A stretch of 64,000 bases of DNA from Lichenihabitans sp033947565 (GCF_033947565.1 NZ_JARPVX010000007.1:1-64000), one strand, 5' to 3'. Counted from the stretch's first letter, positions 6,928-15,306 are shown. Translations and numbers: made by a program. The notes: a model not told the origin generated them from the sequence alone.

Positions 6928-7572
6928 ATGCCTATGCGATTTGCAAGCGCTGCGCTGGCGGTGGGGATGATCAGTTCAGGAGGTGTAAGCCACGCGCTTG
7001 CTTCGCCGTTCTCGATCACTATTGGAGCTGGCACAGGCGCCGATGGAGGTCTCAGTGTAACGCTTGCCGGCGACACGCTGAGCAGCAGTGGTAGGCTTCA
7101 ATTTAGCGAGACTGAGCAGACCAACGATTTGATTGACTTCATTTCGACCAGCTTCACGGACACGTCGGCGAACTTCACCCGATCGGACTACACATCAGGG
7201 CCTGGGTTCCTAGGCACGACAAACTCAGCCGTTTTCACGGTGTTTGACCCCACCTTCAACTACTCCGTCGCTGACATGAACGGCCCGTCAGTAGACCGGA
7301 CCGGCTACAGTTTCAGCTTTACTCTGTACCAGTACATAGCTTCAACGGACTACGCGCCACCTGGGACGATCGTGGGCTACGACTCATCTTCGGTGGGCAC
7401 CACCGTTCTTGGGTCGGTTTATGACACCCAGTCGCAAACGACGACTGCCACAGGCAATCCACTCTCGCCCGTCCCGCTTCCCGCTTCGGCACCCCTATTC
7501 GGCGCTGCCCTGCTTGGCCTCGGCGCTCTAAGCTACGGCATGAAGCGCCGCAGCCTGCCACGGGCGGCCTGA
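6928..7572 (+). CDS. Exported protein with VPLPA-CTERM-like sorting tail
   Basis: 214 aa from ATG 6928. The N-terminus is a signal peptide (MRFASAALAVGMISSGGVSHALA). The mature part is Thr/Ser/Gly-rich beta-type sequence with almost no Cys. The tail has VPLPASAPLF, then a membrane helix (GAALLGLGALSYG), then a basic end KRRSLPRAA. That is the tripartite pattern of the PEP-CTERM/VPLPA class of exosortase-sorted proteins, so it should be surface-bound or released into an extracellular matrix. No exosortase gene is in the window. It reads as lysogenic-conversion cargo. Confidence 0.7.
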   Translation: MPMRFASAALAVGMISSGGVSHALASPFSITIGAGTGADGGLSVTLAGDTLSSSGRLQFSETEQTNDLIDFISTSFTDTSANFTRSDYTSGPGFLGTTNSAVFTVFDPTFNYSVADMNGPSVDRTGYSFSFTLYQYIASTDYAPPGTIVGYDSSSVGTTVLGSVYDTQSQTTTATGNPLSPVPLPASAPLFGAALLGLGALSYGMKRRSLPRAA

Positions 7573-7670
7573 TAGAGCCTAAGGAGATATCGCGGAACAC
7601 TACCCGTGATGCTACCGCTCGACCACGGGATCGAGACGGTGACATCGCGGGTGCCGTGCGGCGGCGTAAG

Positions 7671-8069
7671 TTACGCCTGCGCTGGTGCAACGACCCTGTC
7701 GTTCGGCTTCAGGTAGGGCGTCAGTGTGTAAGTGGCCAGTCCTGCCAAGAGCGAGGCTTGCAACCTGTATACCCTTGATATTTCTATGTTCAAGCTATAC
7801 GGGTATTCGACAATATTCACCGAGGTCGCCCCAGAGGGGGTCAAGGTTACAGCGGTGCCGTCTACTAACGGCGCCCAGGTAAGACCAAAATCTCTGGAGC
7901 GCATAACCGTCACGCTGCCGGCAGCACTCTCCGCAAACGTTACGCCTATCGAGCACATGCCGGCAGGCAGAAAGGCAAACGTCTCCGACGTTCCATTGCC
8001 AGTGAGCGTGCCGGACCAAGCTTCTAGAACGCCGGTACGAAGCCAGATAAGGTTGGGTATTTTCAACAT
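7671..8069 (-). CDS. Hypothetical phage protein, beta-rich
   Basis: 132 aa. Alternating Thr/Val/Ser/Gly suggests a small beta-sandwich: GTLTGNGTSETFAFLPAG, then SVTVMRSRDFGLTWAPLVDG resembling the repeated strands of sialidase/tail-spike modules, then SRVYRLQASLLAGLATYTL. It is the last gene of the leftward tail module, after the tape-measure and 298-aa genes, where distal tail proteins often sit. Codon use is less GC-biased than in the neighbours to the right. Confidence 0.6.
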   Translation of the reverse strand: MLKIPNLIWLRTGVLEAWSGTLTGNGTSETFAFLPAGMCSIGVTFAESAAGSVTVMRSRDFGLTWAPLVDGTAVTLTPSGATSVNIVEYPYSLNIEISRVYRLQASLLAGLATYTLTPYLKPNDRVVAPAQA

Positions 8070-8099
8070 CTCATAATCTTTCTACAAATTCGGCTGCAT

Positions 8100-8996
8100 T
8101 TACAGGCCGAGCGCCTGGAAATTGACCGGCAAAGCTTCCAGGTCCGGAGAGTAACGAACAGCTTCCATCAAGCTCAGGTATCCGTGTATTCCCCATTGAG
8201 AATAGGGTGACATAAAGTCATTTGGACTTGTGACTGTGTCTAAGTTGGATGCGACCGCTCTTTGCCCGGTTGTGTAAATAAAAGACCGGTAACTAATGCT
8301 TGGTGCGCTAGAAAATGGATTGCCTAGTCTGTCGACGATTGAAACAACGTCCGCGTATTCTGCGCAGATGTCTCGGTCGAAGAACTCGATAAACAGCCCG
8401 CCACGACGGCGCTTTGCAGCCGCCGGAACTGATAGTTTAGCAAAAGTGTTGTAGTGACATCGTTTGTAAAGGACGATGTTTCCGACTAAGTCGCTGTCTT
8501 TCACGGGTGTCTGAAGCAACGCCTTGTAAGCGTTAAGCTGTGATTGGCTATACCTGACGCCATCAAATTGCTGCGGGCAAACAATATTTGCCCATACCTG
8601 AGGCGTTAATGATCCGACATCGCCCGAACAGGCGTACTTTATCGACCCTGCGGACAGATTGCACTCAATGCGCCATGACGCATCCTTGTCGTACTCATGC
8701 ATGCGGTAGTTTGCACTGGCACCTAAGGTCGATACTTGGGATAAAATAGAACCATCTATAAGAGAAGTTAGAGGGCTGTACACGCTCCCGTCAGTGGACC
8801 TAGTTATGGTCACTGTTCCAGTGAGGGGCGACGGATAGGTTAGCTGAACGGTTCCCCAGCTATGGACGGATCGATGATCGAAATCGGGGATATTTGTGTA
8901 ATCGGGATATGGAGTAAAGCTCGGGGAAACACTATTGCCGCTCAGGACACCTTGCAGGGGCAACGCGGGCGGGGTGGTGAGATAGATCGGAGCCAT
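8100..8996 (-). CDS. Hypothetical phage protein of atypical composition, possible tail-tip/receptor-binding protein
   Basis: 298 aa. Clearly more AT-rich than the flanking genes, with many Asn, Tyr and Ser codons. N-terminal strands include WGTVQLTYPSPLTGTVTITRSTDGSVYSPL, whose SxDGxxY motif is common in beta-sandwich or sialidase-like repeats. The middle has four Cys; the C-terminal half is mixed alpha/beta. There is no signal peptide or membrane helix. It lies directly downstream of the tape-measure gene, where tail-tip and adhesion genes are usual. The function is inferred from position and composition only. Confidence 0.6.
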   Translation of the reverse strand: MAPIYLTTPPALPLQGVLSGNSVSPSFTPYPDYTNIPDFDHRSVHSWGTVQLTYPSPLTGTVTITRSTDGSVYSPLTSLIDGSILSQVSTLGASANYRMHEYDKDASWRIECNLSAGSIKYACSGDVGSLTPQVWANIVCPQQFDGVRYSQSQLNAYKALLQTPVKDSDLVGNIVLYKRCHYNTFAKLSVPAAAKRRRGGLFIEFFDRDICAEYADVVSIVDRLGNPFSSAPSISYRSFIYTTGQRAVASNLDTVTSPNDFMSPYSQWGIHGYLSLMEAVRYSPDLEALPVNFQALGL

Positions 8997-9115
8997 TATT
9001 CTTTGATCCTGTTGCGATGAATGTCAGGGAGCGCCGCCTTGCGAGCGGGTCGGGGAGGGGTGGTGCAGTCGCGGCTGGGAGGTCCGGTGCGGTCTAATCG
9101 GTGGTGATCCGCCGG

Positions 9116-11890
9116 CTACTCGTCTCGCCGGGAAACGTGCGGGGCGACGCCAGCATTCGGCATTGAGGCGCCAGTCGAAGGCTTGGCCACGGCGTTGGTC
9201 ACGATGCCCTGAAAGCCGACCTTTGCGAGCAACTCGGGGGAGGCCTGCACGTCGACCCGGATCGTGCCGCCCGTGGTGACGCTCACGTCGCTCGACACTT
9301 TGCCGGTCACGTCGACCGTCTGCATGCCGTCACGTTGAGCCTGCGGGCGGATGTCGAGCGGGGCGCCGATCGTAGGCTGATTGCCCGGTAGCCGCGCATA
9401 GGCACGCCCGCGCGCCCCCTCGGGGTCCTGCCGGAAATCCAAGGCGCCGCGACGGGCCCGCTCGTCAATCGCCTGCCGTTCGCCCCCGAGGTACGGGTCA
9501 TTGATCGGCGGGGCGGCCAGGGCTGCGTGCCAGCCAGCGCCACGCGCCATCGTCTTCGCGCGAGCCCGGATTGATGGCTCGTTGCCTTCGTCCAGGTTGT
9601 CGTCGCTGAAAGGCAGGATCGTGCGGAGGCCGAGCCGGTCGCGAATGCTACGCACCACGTTACCGGCCGCGACGGCCGCGGCGTGCCCTTCTGCGAATCG
9701 CTTCTCGTCGAAGGCCTTGCGCTCCTCGGGGCTCATCTTGGAGTAGTCGTAGGCCTCCATGAGGGTCGGCGCGGCGCCGATCGCGGCGGCCGCTAGGCGA
9801 CCGGCCCCGAGCCCGAGCTTCTTGCCGCCCCCAGGGCCAGCTTCGCCCGGCATGCCGCCTCCGGGCCCGCCATGGCCCGGCATGCCAACCTCCATCAAGT
9901 GCGCCGCCGCAGCGTCGAGCGCCGTGGCCGAGCCTTTCAGCCCGAAGCCTCCGCTGAGAAGGTTGAAGCCTTTGATGGCGCCCCAGGCCGCCGCCGCAGC
10001 GCCGCCGGCCGCCGCGAGCTGATGGATCTGCGGGGTTGCCTCGGCGAAGGCCTGGAGCGCGCCCGTGGCGATGTTGGTGGCATCCGTCATCAGGCCGCCC
10101 TTGCCGCCGCCATCGAGCGAGCGGCCGATCGCGGTCTCGGCCACCATGATAGAGGCCTGAAGCTTCTGGACGGCGCCGTTGAACCCCTCCATGCGGGCAT
10201 CAGCGACGGTCTTGCCGAACCCCTGCGAATGATGCTGAAGCTCGTCGAGGACGTGGGCGAAATACTTGGGATCGCCGAGGGCTGCGAAGATGCGGCCGCC
10301 TTGTTTCGACCCGAAGATGGCATTGGCCAGCGCCGGGTTTTTGGACATGCCGGTCATGATGGCCGTCATCAGCCCATCCGTGTCGATGCTCTTGACGCTG
10401 GCATCGCGGTAGTTGCGCGCAAGTCCTGCGATCTTACCTTTCGACTTGGCGTCGTCGCCGCCGAGCACGTTGCCGAGCACCTCGCGCATGGCCGGCATGA
10501 AAGCCGTCGCGTTGCCGATCAGCGCCTTGTTGGTGAAAATCTTCTCGATCGCGGCGGTGGCCTTCTGGTCGAGCTTCACGCCGTAGTTCTTGGCGACGGA
10601 GTCGACGAATCCGCCCGTATCGAGCCGGTCTGGCATCCGCTGGTAGCTGTTGTAGTTGATGCCCGACGCCCGCATGGCGATCTGGGCACCGGCCGTGGGT
10701 GTCATCAGGTTCTTGGCCAAGGCGCGGAACGCGACGCCCGACTCGTCGCCGCCCATGTTGCTCTTCTTGGAGATGGCCGCGAAAGCGAGCATCTGTTCCT
10801 CGGAGAGGTGGGCCATTTGAGCCGGCGCGGCAGCATACTTGTAGGCCGCGACCACGTCCTCGTAGTCCATGCCGCTGATCTTCGACGCCTTGGTCTGCAG
10901 GTCGGCCGTGCGCTGGGCCGAAGCCATGGCCGCCTCGGGGGTCGAGGTGTCCTTCTTGAAGCCAAGCAAGGCGCCCTCGAGCGCTTTCACGCCCTCCGGC
11001 ATGCTCTTGTCGAAAACCTGCCCGAGCTGCGCCGCGATCGGCGTAAAGGCCATGACCTGGTCGCGGTTGTACCCACGCGCCGCGAGCTCGCGTTGCGACT
11101 CCAGCCACTGGATATCGTTGAAGCGCGAATTGGCGCCCCCTCGGATGGCCTGCCGGACCAAGGGCTCTTGCTGCTCATCCGTCAGGCCCATGACGACCTT
11201 GCCGTATCGGCGCTCCTTATCGAACTCGGCGTAGCGTTCGATCACCTGGTGCCCGACGTGGCCGACCTCATGGCCGATGTACATGCCGGCCAGTCCGGCG
11301 AGCGTGCTGTCACCATGACCGCCGCGCCGCGACACCTGCGCTTGGGCGGCCATCTGCTTCGCGCGAGCGGCACCCTGTTCGACCTGTCGCCGCTCGACCA
11401 TCACCTGCCGCTCGAGCGCGGCGGTGGTCGCCTCCACCTTGCCTCTCAGGGCCACCTCGGCGGCGCCGGCTCTTTCTGCCGAAATGCTCAACCCCGACAA
11501 GGCGGAGCGGGCCTCCAGGGTGGCGGTGGCGCGACGGCGGTATTGCTCGATTGCCCGACCTTCGGCCGCCTGGAGCCGCTCCAGGTCTGCCGTCGCGCGT
11601 TTGGTCGGCGCCGACATGGCTTCGATGGCCGCCTTCGCTTCGGTCACCTTGCGGCGCGCGTCGTCGGCCGTGCCGCGCGCAAGCGCGGATGTCGACTTGG
11701 CCGTGTTGTATTTGTCGATGGCCTTGAGCTGCGCCTCGGCCTTTTGCAGCGTGCCCGCCAGCTTCTCAAACTCGGGGCTGATCTTCGCCGCTTTGCCCAT
11801 AGCATCGAGCTTGCGCCCGATGTTCTCGAACATGGCGGCGACACCGGCGTCCTTGCCGGTGAGGACGACTTCGCTTTCCAGAATAGCCAT
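9116..11890 (-). CDS. Phage tail tape-measure protein
   Basis: 924 aa. It sets tail length and acts in DNA passage in siphovirus/myovirus tails. The first 190 residues are coiled-coil rich in Ala, Lys, Glu and Gln. Residues about 200-600 have the TP901-type tape-measure core (GMDYEDVVAAYKYAA, FAAISKKSNMGGDESGVAFRALAKNLMTPTAGA). A hydrophobic stretch near 630-670 (GAAAAAWGAIKGFNLLSG) is followed by a Gly/Pro-rich linker. The gene starts 4 bp after the stop of the frameshifted chaperone extension, the classical G-GT-tape order. This is the clearest virion gene in the element. Confidence 0.9.
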   Translation of the reverse strand: MAILESEVVLTGKDAGVAAMFENIGRKLDAMGKAAKISPEFEKLAGTLQKAEAQLKAIDKYNTAKSTSALARGTADDARRKVTEAKAAIEAMSAPTKRATADLERLQAAEGRAIEQYRRRATATLEARSALSGLSISAERAGAAEVALRGKVEATTAALERQVMVERRQVEQGAARAKQMAAQAQVSRRGGHGDSTLAGLAGMYIGHEVGHVGHQVIERYAEFDKERRYGKVVMGLTDEQQEPLVRQAIRGGANSRFNDIQWLESQRELAARGYNRDQVMAFTPIAAQLGQVFDKSMPEGVKALEGALLGFKKDTSTPEAAMASAQRTADLQTKASKISGMDYEDVVAAYKYAAAPAQMAHLSEEQMLAFAAISKKSNMGGDESGVAFRALAKNLMTPTAGAQIAMRASGINYNSYQRMPDRLDTGGFVDSVAKNYGVKLDQKATAAIEKIFTNKALIGNATAFMPAMREVLGNVLGGDDAKSKGKIAGLARNYRDASVKSIDTDGLMTAIMTGMSKNPALANAIFGSKQGGRIFAALGDPKYFAHVLDELQHHSQGFGKTVADARMEGFNGAVQKLQASIMVAETAIGRSLDGGGKGGLMTDATNIATGALQAFAEATPQIHQLAAAGGAAAAAWGAIKGFNLLSGGFGLKGSATALDAAAAHLMEVGMPGHGGPGGGMPGEAGPGGGKKLGLGAGRLAAAAIGAAPTLMEAYDYSKMSPEERKAFDEKRFAEGHAAAVAAGNVVRSIRDRLGLRTILPFSDDNLDEGNEPSIRARAKTMARGAGWHAALAAPPINDPYLGGERQAIDERARRGALDFRQDPEGARGRAYARLPGNQPTIGAPLDIRPQAQRDGMQTVDVTGKVSSDVSVTTGGTIRVDVQASPELLAKVGFQGIVTNAVAKPSTGASMPNAGVAPHVSRRDE

Positions 11891-11893
11891 CGA

Positions 11894-12375
11894 TCAGCCT
11901 CGGGTTTCGCGTTTCAGGCGCGCGTGTTCGGCCTCGTCCTCCGCGCGGGCCTCGCTGGCCAGCCGATGGCAGAACACGAGGTCGGGCACGCTCATGCTCA
12001 GGGCGTCGGGGAAGGAGAGGCGGCCGGCTCGCCAGACGAGGTCGGCGACGACGTCGTGGAGCCCTCGGTCGCCGCGACGTCTCGCCGGAAAAAACCGATC
12101 AGCCACTCCCGCAGCTTCCGCCCGTCGTTGAGGGTCAGGTGGTCCAAGAGGAGGAAGCTCTTCGGCGATACGAGGCAGCGCTCGATGTACTTGAAAACGG
12201 TCGCGTCGATCACGACCGGCATGCCGCGGCCGTTGTCCTCGACATAGGTGACGACCTCGCCGCACTCGCGATAATCGCTGTAAAGCGGATCGCGGAGGAT
12301 GATCTCCGTCAGCACGTTGGTGCCGTCGAGGATTGGCTCCTCGAGCTTGATGGTGGTGCGCTTGCGTTCGGACAT
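11894..12375 (-). CDS. Tail-assembly chaperone fusion made by -1 frameshifting (GT-like)
   Basis: The 125-codon chaperone frame contains GGT-TTT-TTC; the heptamer T-TTT-TTC (12094-12088 on this strand) is a textbook -1 slippery site. Slipping there joins the first 96 residues to a 64-residue extension that stays open to 11894. The extension (LVWRAGRLSFPDALSMSVPDL, then a charged helix) has the character of the small GpE/T chaperone segments and ends 4 bp before the tape-measure start. Predicted fusion about 160 aa. Frameshifting itself is inferred from sequence. Confidence 0.75.
11998..12375 (-). CDS. Phage tail-assembly chaperone (G-like)
   Basis: 125 aa, the unshifted product. The sequence MSERKRTTIKLEEPI, with the conserved-looking core LTEIILRDPLYSDYRECGE and LTLNDGRKLREWLIGFF, fits the gp41/GpG-like tail chaperone families found just before tape-measure genes. 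The C-terminal Ser/Thr/Pro-rich tail after the slippery site looks like filler, which is usual for the zero-frame end of such genes. It starts 3 bp after the stop of the 91-aa gene. Confidence 0.8.
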   Translation of the reverse strand: MSERKRTTIKLEEPILDGTNVLTEIILRDPLYSDYRECGEVVTYVEDNGRGMPVVIDATVFKYIERCLVSPKSFLLLDHLTLNDGRKLREWLIGFFRRDVAATEGSTTSSPTSSGEPAASPSPTP

Positions 12376-12377
12376 GG

Positions 12378-12653
12378 TCAGGCCTCGAGGCTGGTGGGGA
12401 AGTGATGGAAGGCGGAAGTCGCCATGCGGCGGCCCTCGTCGCGAAGGCGCTCGAACTCGGCACGGCTGAGACGCGCGGACCCGGACAGCACGATGGTGCC
12501 GGGCGGCAGGCTTCGCGGCAGGCCCTTGCGGACGGCGTCGAGCTTGCGCCCGATTGCGGCGGCCTTGGCCGTCATGGCAGGCGTCGGCGCGCGGCGGGCA
12601 GCCGCGTTCATTCGGGCCAGGGCGTGCGCCCTGTTCGCTTCGGATGAGATCAT
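12378..12653 (-). CDS. Small hypothetical phage protein
   Basis: 91 aa, Ala/Arg-rich and basic. N-terminal helix EANRAHALARMNAAARR; centre PPGTIVLSGSARLSRAEFERLRDEGRRMA. The gene abuts the chaperone start (3 bp gap) in the leftward tail module, which supports it. No family recognised; the spot is often held by a head-tail or tail-completion protein. Confidence 0.6.
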   Translation of the reverse strand: MISSEANRAHALARMNAAARRAPTPAMTAKAAAIGRKLDAVRKGLPRSLPPGTIVLSGSARLSRAEFERLRDEGRRMATSAFHHFPTSLEA

Positions 12654-12831
12654 GGTGAGATCTTTCGGCTGGGGATAGGTGCCGGGTCGTGCTGCCCTTA
12701 ACCGCTGGTGATCCGAGGATCGCGGGGCACGGAGGACAGCTGCGGCTCTTGGACGGACCCGGCGGCGCCCTCAAGGAGGCCCCGCATTCTTGGTCGAGCC
12801 GTGAGGCTCGGAAACGGTGTGGATCGGCGGC

Positions 12832-13164
12832 TCAGGCGGTCGCGTGCTGGCCTGCGAACCGCTCGGCATAGTAGGTCGGAGACTGGATGAAACTCTGGGC
12901 CGCGGCGCCATAGCTCTGGCCGATCAGCGCCGCATGGCTTTCCAGCCCAAGGCGCCACATCAGCATGAATGTCTGCTCCGGCAGCGGCTCCAGGTCGAAC
13001 CGGAGCACACCGCAGATGGCGTCGAAGGTCGATACGATCTCGGCCGGGTCGGTGATGCCGTCGAGCGGCTGGTCCGGATGGTGGATGATCGCGACGAACA
13101 TGCTGCGAAGGGTCGCGAAGTCCTCGGCCGCTGCGGCGGCTCTGGCGGTGGCCATGGTGAGCAT
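12832..13164 (-). CDS. Hypothetical phage protein
   Basis: 110 aa. After an Ala-rich N-terminus (a second Met at 13155 could be the real start) it has a compact-looking fold: FATLRSMFVAIIHHPDQPLDGITDPAEIVSTFDAICGVLRFD, then LPEQTFMLMWRLGLESHAALIGQSYGAAAQSFIQSP. It lies 3 bp after the 67-aa gene, clearly in one transcript. About 180 bp without a convincing gene separate it from the next one (one 29-codon frame, 12698-12784, was not called). Confidence 0.65.
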   Translation of the reverse strand: MLTMATARAAAAAEDFATLRSMFVAIIHHPDQPLDGITDPAEIVSTFDAICGVLRFDLEPLPEQTFMLMWRLGLESHAALIGQSYGAAAQSFIQSPTYYAERFAGQHATA

Positions 13165-13167
13165 GGG

Positions 13168-13371
13168 TTAGGTCCCGGCTGCGGCGAGGGCAGCCTTGGC
13201 GGCAGCGACCGCGGCATCGGCCTTCTTCAGGTTTCCGCGCGTCATGCTCCACGGCATTGATGAAGTGTCCGGCAGGTCGTCCGGCTTAGGCGCCATGATG
13301 CTGTTGGTCAGCGGCGCGAGCGCGTCGACGAGTTGCTGCACAAGGGCGCGGGACTCGGAATCGAGGGTCAT
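13168..13371 (-). CDS. Small hypothetical phage protein
   Basis: 67 aa. N-terminal helix SESRALVQQLVDALAPLTNSI, a Pro/Asp-rich turn, and a Lys/Ala-rich C-terminal helix (NLKKADAAVAAAKAALAAAG). It sits 3 bp before the next start and 3 bp after the previous stop in the tail-module operon. Not recognised. Confidence 0.6.
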   Translation of the reverse strand: MTLDSESRALVQQLVDALAPLTNSIMAPKPDDLPDTSSMPWSMTRGNLKKADAAVAAAKAALAAAGT

Positions 13372-13374
13372 AGG

Positions 13375-13650
13375 TCAGGCTCTCCGGTAGAGGTTCGGGG
13401 ATGGCGTCAGCGCGCGGCGGCGGGTGCCGGCCGGGCCGTGCATGCGAGCGATCTGCCGAGCGAGCATGCTGGGCGGCTTGCGGCGGAGCACCAGCCACAG
13501 GCATTGCTCGACGACGATCTCGATAGGGGTGTGAGCCGCGAGGTATTGCGGCACCAGGTCTTCACAGCGGGCCAGAGCGCAGACGTGGCGCACCTCGGCC
13601 TCATGGGCGCTCTGATAGGGGTCTGGACAGAACGGGATCAGGGTGCCCAT
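13375..13650 (-). CDS. Hypothetical phage protein, ATGA-coupled
   Basis: 91 aa. The ATG at 13650 overlaps the TGA of the preceding 137-aa gene, which fixes the start. The N-terminal half contains CPDPYQSAHEAEVRHVCALARCEDLVPQYLAAHTPIEIVVEQCLWLVLRRKP (four Cys); the C-terminal 30 residues are Arg/Pro-rich. Within the tail-module operon. Not recognised. Confidence 0.65.
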   Translation of the reverse strand: MGTLIPFCPDPYQSAHEAEVRHVCALARCEDLVPQYLAAHTPIEIVVEQCLWLVLRRKPPSMLARQIARMHGPAGTRRRALTPSPNLYRRA

Positions 13651-14063
13651 CAGCGGCCGGTCGTTTCGTCGAGCTTGGTGCAGGACTTGGAGCCGGGCTT
13701 CTTGTCGCTTCGCTCGGCCGCGTCCCGCTTCATAGGCGCGGGCCCACATGGTTCGCCGCTGCTGGTGGGCCGCTTGTTGTCGACAACTGTCTCGGCGTCG
13801 ATGTCTGCCATGGCGTCGAGGACCGCAACGCGGACCTGCTGCACTGTCATACGACCAGAGAGCGCCGTCTCGCGGAATTCGGTCGTCAGCTTCGGGCAGT
13901 CGTGCCCGAAGGCCAAGAGGGCGTTGACGGCCGACACTATGTCGAGGCGTTCGCGGGCCTCGGCGAGGGTGACGCCCTCCCGGATCAGGATGGCGGTCAT
14001 CTGCGGCTGATCGGCGGCGGCACACGCTTCGGCGATGAGGGCGAATTCGTCGCGAGCGTGCAT
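13650..14063 (-). CDS. Hypothetical phage protein resembling the C-terminal segment of phage head proteases/scaffolds
   Basis: 137 aa. It holds two tandem copies of a short helical unit: IAEACAAADQPQMTAILIREGVTLAEARERL, then VNALLAFGHDCPKLTTEFRETALSGRMTVQQVRVAVLDAM. Similar units, an xxACxxAGxPELxxxFIxxGxSxxEVRxxLLxxL pattern, end many phage S49-type capsid proteases. Here the protease domain itself is absent, so this may be a split-off or remnant scaffold part. The similarity is a pattern judgement from memory; the rest (KRDAAERSDKKPGSK) is disordered. Confidence 0.55.
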   Translation of the reverse strand: MHARDEFALIAEACAAADQPQMTAILIREGVTLAEARERLDIVSAVNALLAFGHDCPKLTTEFRETALSGRMTVQQVRVAVLDAMADIDAETVVDNKRPTSSGEPCGPAPMKRDAAERSDKKPGSKSCTKLDETTGR

Positions 14064-14079
14064 CGAACCCCATCCTGGT

Positions 14080-15162
14080 TCAGCGACGGCCCCCGGCGGC
14101 GCGGCCAGGAGCGAAGGGCGAAGCGCCGAACTTGCTCGGGCGCTGGCCGAGTGGCTGAGATTTGGTAGCGGGCGACGGCTGCTCGGGCGGGAACGGCACC
14201 ACCTCGCCGATCAGCTCGAAGGCAACACGAAGCGGGCGATCCACCTTCGCAGGCTTGGCGACCGCTGCGGCTTCGATGTCAGCAAGGGCAGTCAGCACGG
14301 CGTCGGGCTCGGCGGCTCCGGTCATCATCCGGGACAACGCGGGCGAGATGCCTGCCGGGAAGCTTTCGCCCCAGAGCATGCGCTCGCTGCAAAGCTCGGG
14401 AAGTTGCAGGGCAGCAGCGAGCGGCATCGGCTGCGTGCCGCTGACCGGATCGCGAGAGGTGATTTTGCGATAGCGTCGACGGCGATAGATGGCCTGGGAC
14501 TCGCCCTGGCTCATGTCCCCGCCATCGTAGGGGCCACGCTTGCCCCATCCATTGCCGCAGGCATAGATTTCGTCTTGGAACGTCTCCTCGACCGGCTGCA
14601 TGAGGTCGAGGCGGCTCCACAGTTCGACGACCTCCTCGCTGACGATCTCGCGCCGCAGCCCTGGCACGCCTCGCGCCACCATTTCGGGGTCGGCGATCGG
14701 GTCGGCCCCAGCCGGCAATTCGGCATTCGCGGCGGCAACGGTGCGCTGTGCGCAGGCGAGTTGGCCGAGGATGCCGAGGATCGTGAGGCAGGCCCGCGGA
14801 TACTCCTTGGCCAGGACCGCGGCAGCGGCGGCGCTGGCTTCGGTGGCAGCCTGGTGCAAGAGCTTGCGGCGGGCGTCCTCGTCCGTGGCGAGCGCGGCGA
14901 CGTGGCGGCGCTCGGCCTCGAGGCGGAGGGCGGTGGCGTCGTCGGCCGTGGTGCGAGCGTCGAACAGCGCGGCGCGCTTCTTCTGCCGATCCGCGTCGCT
15001 GTCGAGCACGCCGGCCTCGAACTTGGCGCCCGCGGCCTCGACGGCGGTATGGGCCTCGGTCTCTGCCTTGCGCACTTGGTCGAGGGCCGCGGCGAGTTGG
15101 GCGGTGGTGGCGGCCGGCTTCTTGAGCACGGCGCGGATCGAGTCGAGCGTGATGGTGGGCAT
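14080..15162 (-). CDS. Hypothetical phage protein with long N-terminal coiled coil
   Basis: 360 aa from the ATG at 15162, which has AAGGA 7 bp upstream. Residues 8-160 are Ala/Glu/Lys/Arg-rich and predicted coiled coil. About 165-270 is a folded segment with Trp/Tyr/Cys (EEVVELWSRLDLMQPVEETFQDEIYACGNGWG, then GESQAIYRRRRYRKITSRDP). The C-terminus is Pro-rich. Position suggests a structural or scaffolding role. Not recognised; it carries no capsid- or terminase-like motif. Confidence 0.6.
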   Translation of the reverse strand: MPTITLDSIRAVLKKPAATTAQLAAALDQVRKAETEAHTAVEAAGAKFEAGVLDSDADRQKKRAALFDARTTADDATALRLEAERRHVAALATDEDARRKLLHQAATEASAAAAAVLAKEYPRACLTILGILGQLACAQRTVAAANAELPAGADPIADPEMVARGVPGLRREIVSEEVVELWSRLDLMQPVEETFQDEIYACGNGWGKRGPYDGGDMSQGESQAIYRRRRYRKITSRDPVSGTQPMPLAAALQLPELCSERMLWGESFPAGISPALSRMMTGAAEPDAVLTALADIEAAAVAKPAKVDRPLRVAFELIGEVVPFPPEQPSPATKSQPLGQRPSKFGASPFAPGRAAGGRR

Positions 15163-15189
15163 GGGTAATCCTTGGTGGTGATGGAGGAT

Positions 15190-15306
15190 GCGAACCTGCA
15201 AACCGCAGGAGGTTCGCGGGTTCGCGGCAGGGTTCGCAGGGGTGTGCAGGCACCTCACAGAGGCGCGGAAGGCTCTGCCGGCCCCGTCACGGCCACGCTG
15301 CGAACC
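15190..15306. repeat. GGTTCGC/GCGAACC repeat cluster
   Basis: Five copies of a 7-bp word: GCGAACC at 15190-15196 and 15300-15306, GGTTCGC at 15211-15217, 15219-15225 and 15231-15237. They lie directly upstream of the 360-aa gene. Spacing is irregular. Possible protein-binding sites controlling the tail module. Confidence 0.5.

Noticed and set aside
9872..12247. Long plus-strand reading frame (about 790 codons) opposite the tape-measure gene
   Set aside because: It is the antisense of a well-supported tape-measure gene. Its composition (Arg/Gly/His/Leu without domain rhythm) is typical of shadow frames in high-GC DNA.
12698..12784. 29-codon minus-strand frame in the tail module gap
   Set aside because: It has an ATG and lies in a gap of the operon, but there is no ribosome site, coupling or recognisable pattern.
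14035..15168. Plus-strand frame of about 377 codons
   Set aside because: Antisense to the coiled-coil phage gene at 14080-15162, with no ribosome site and no family-like motif.
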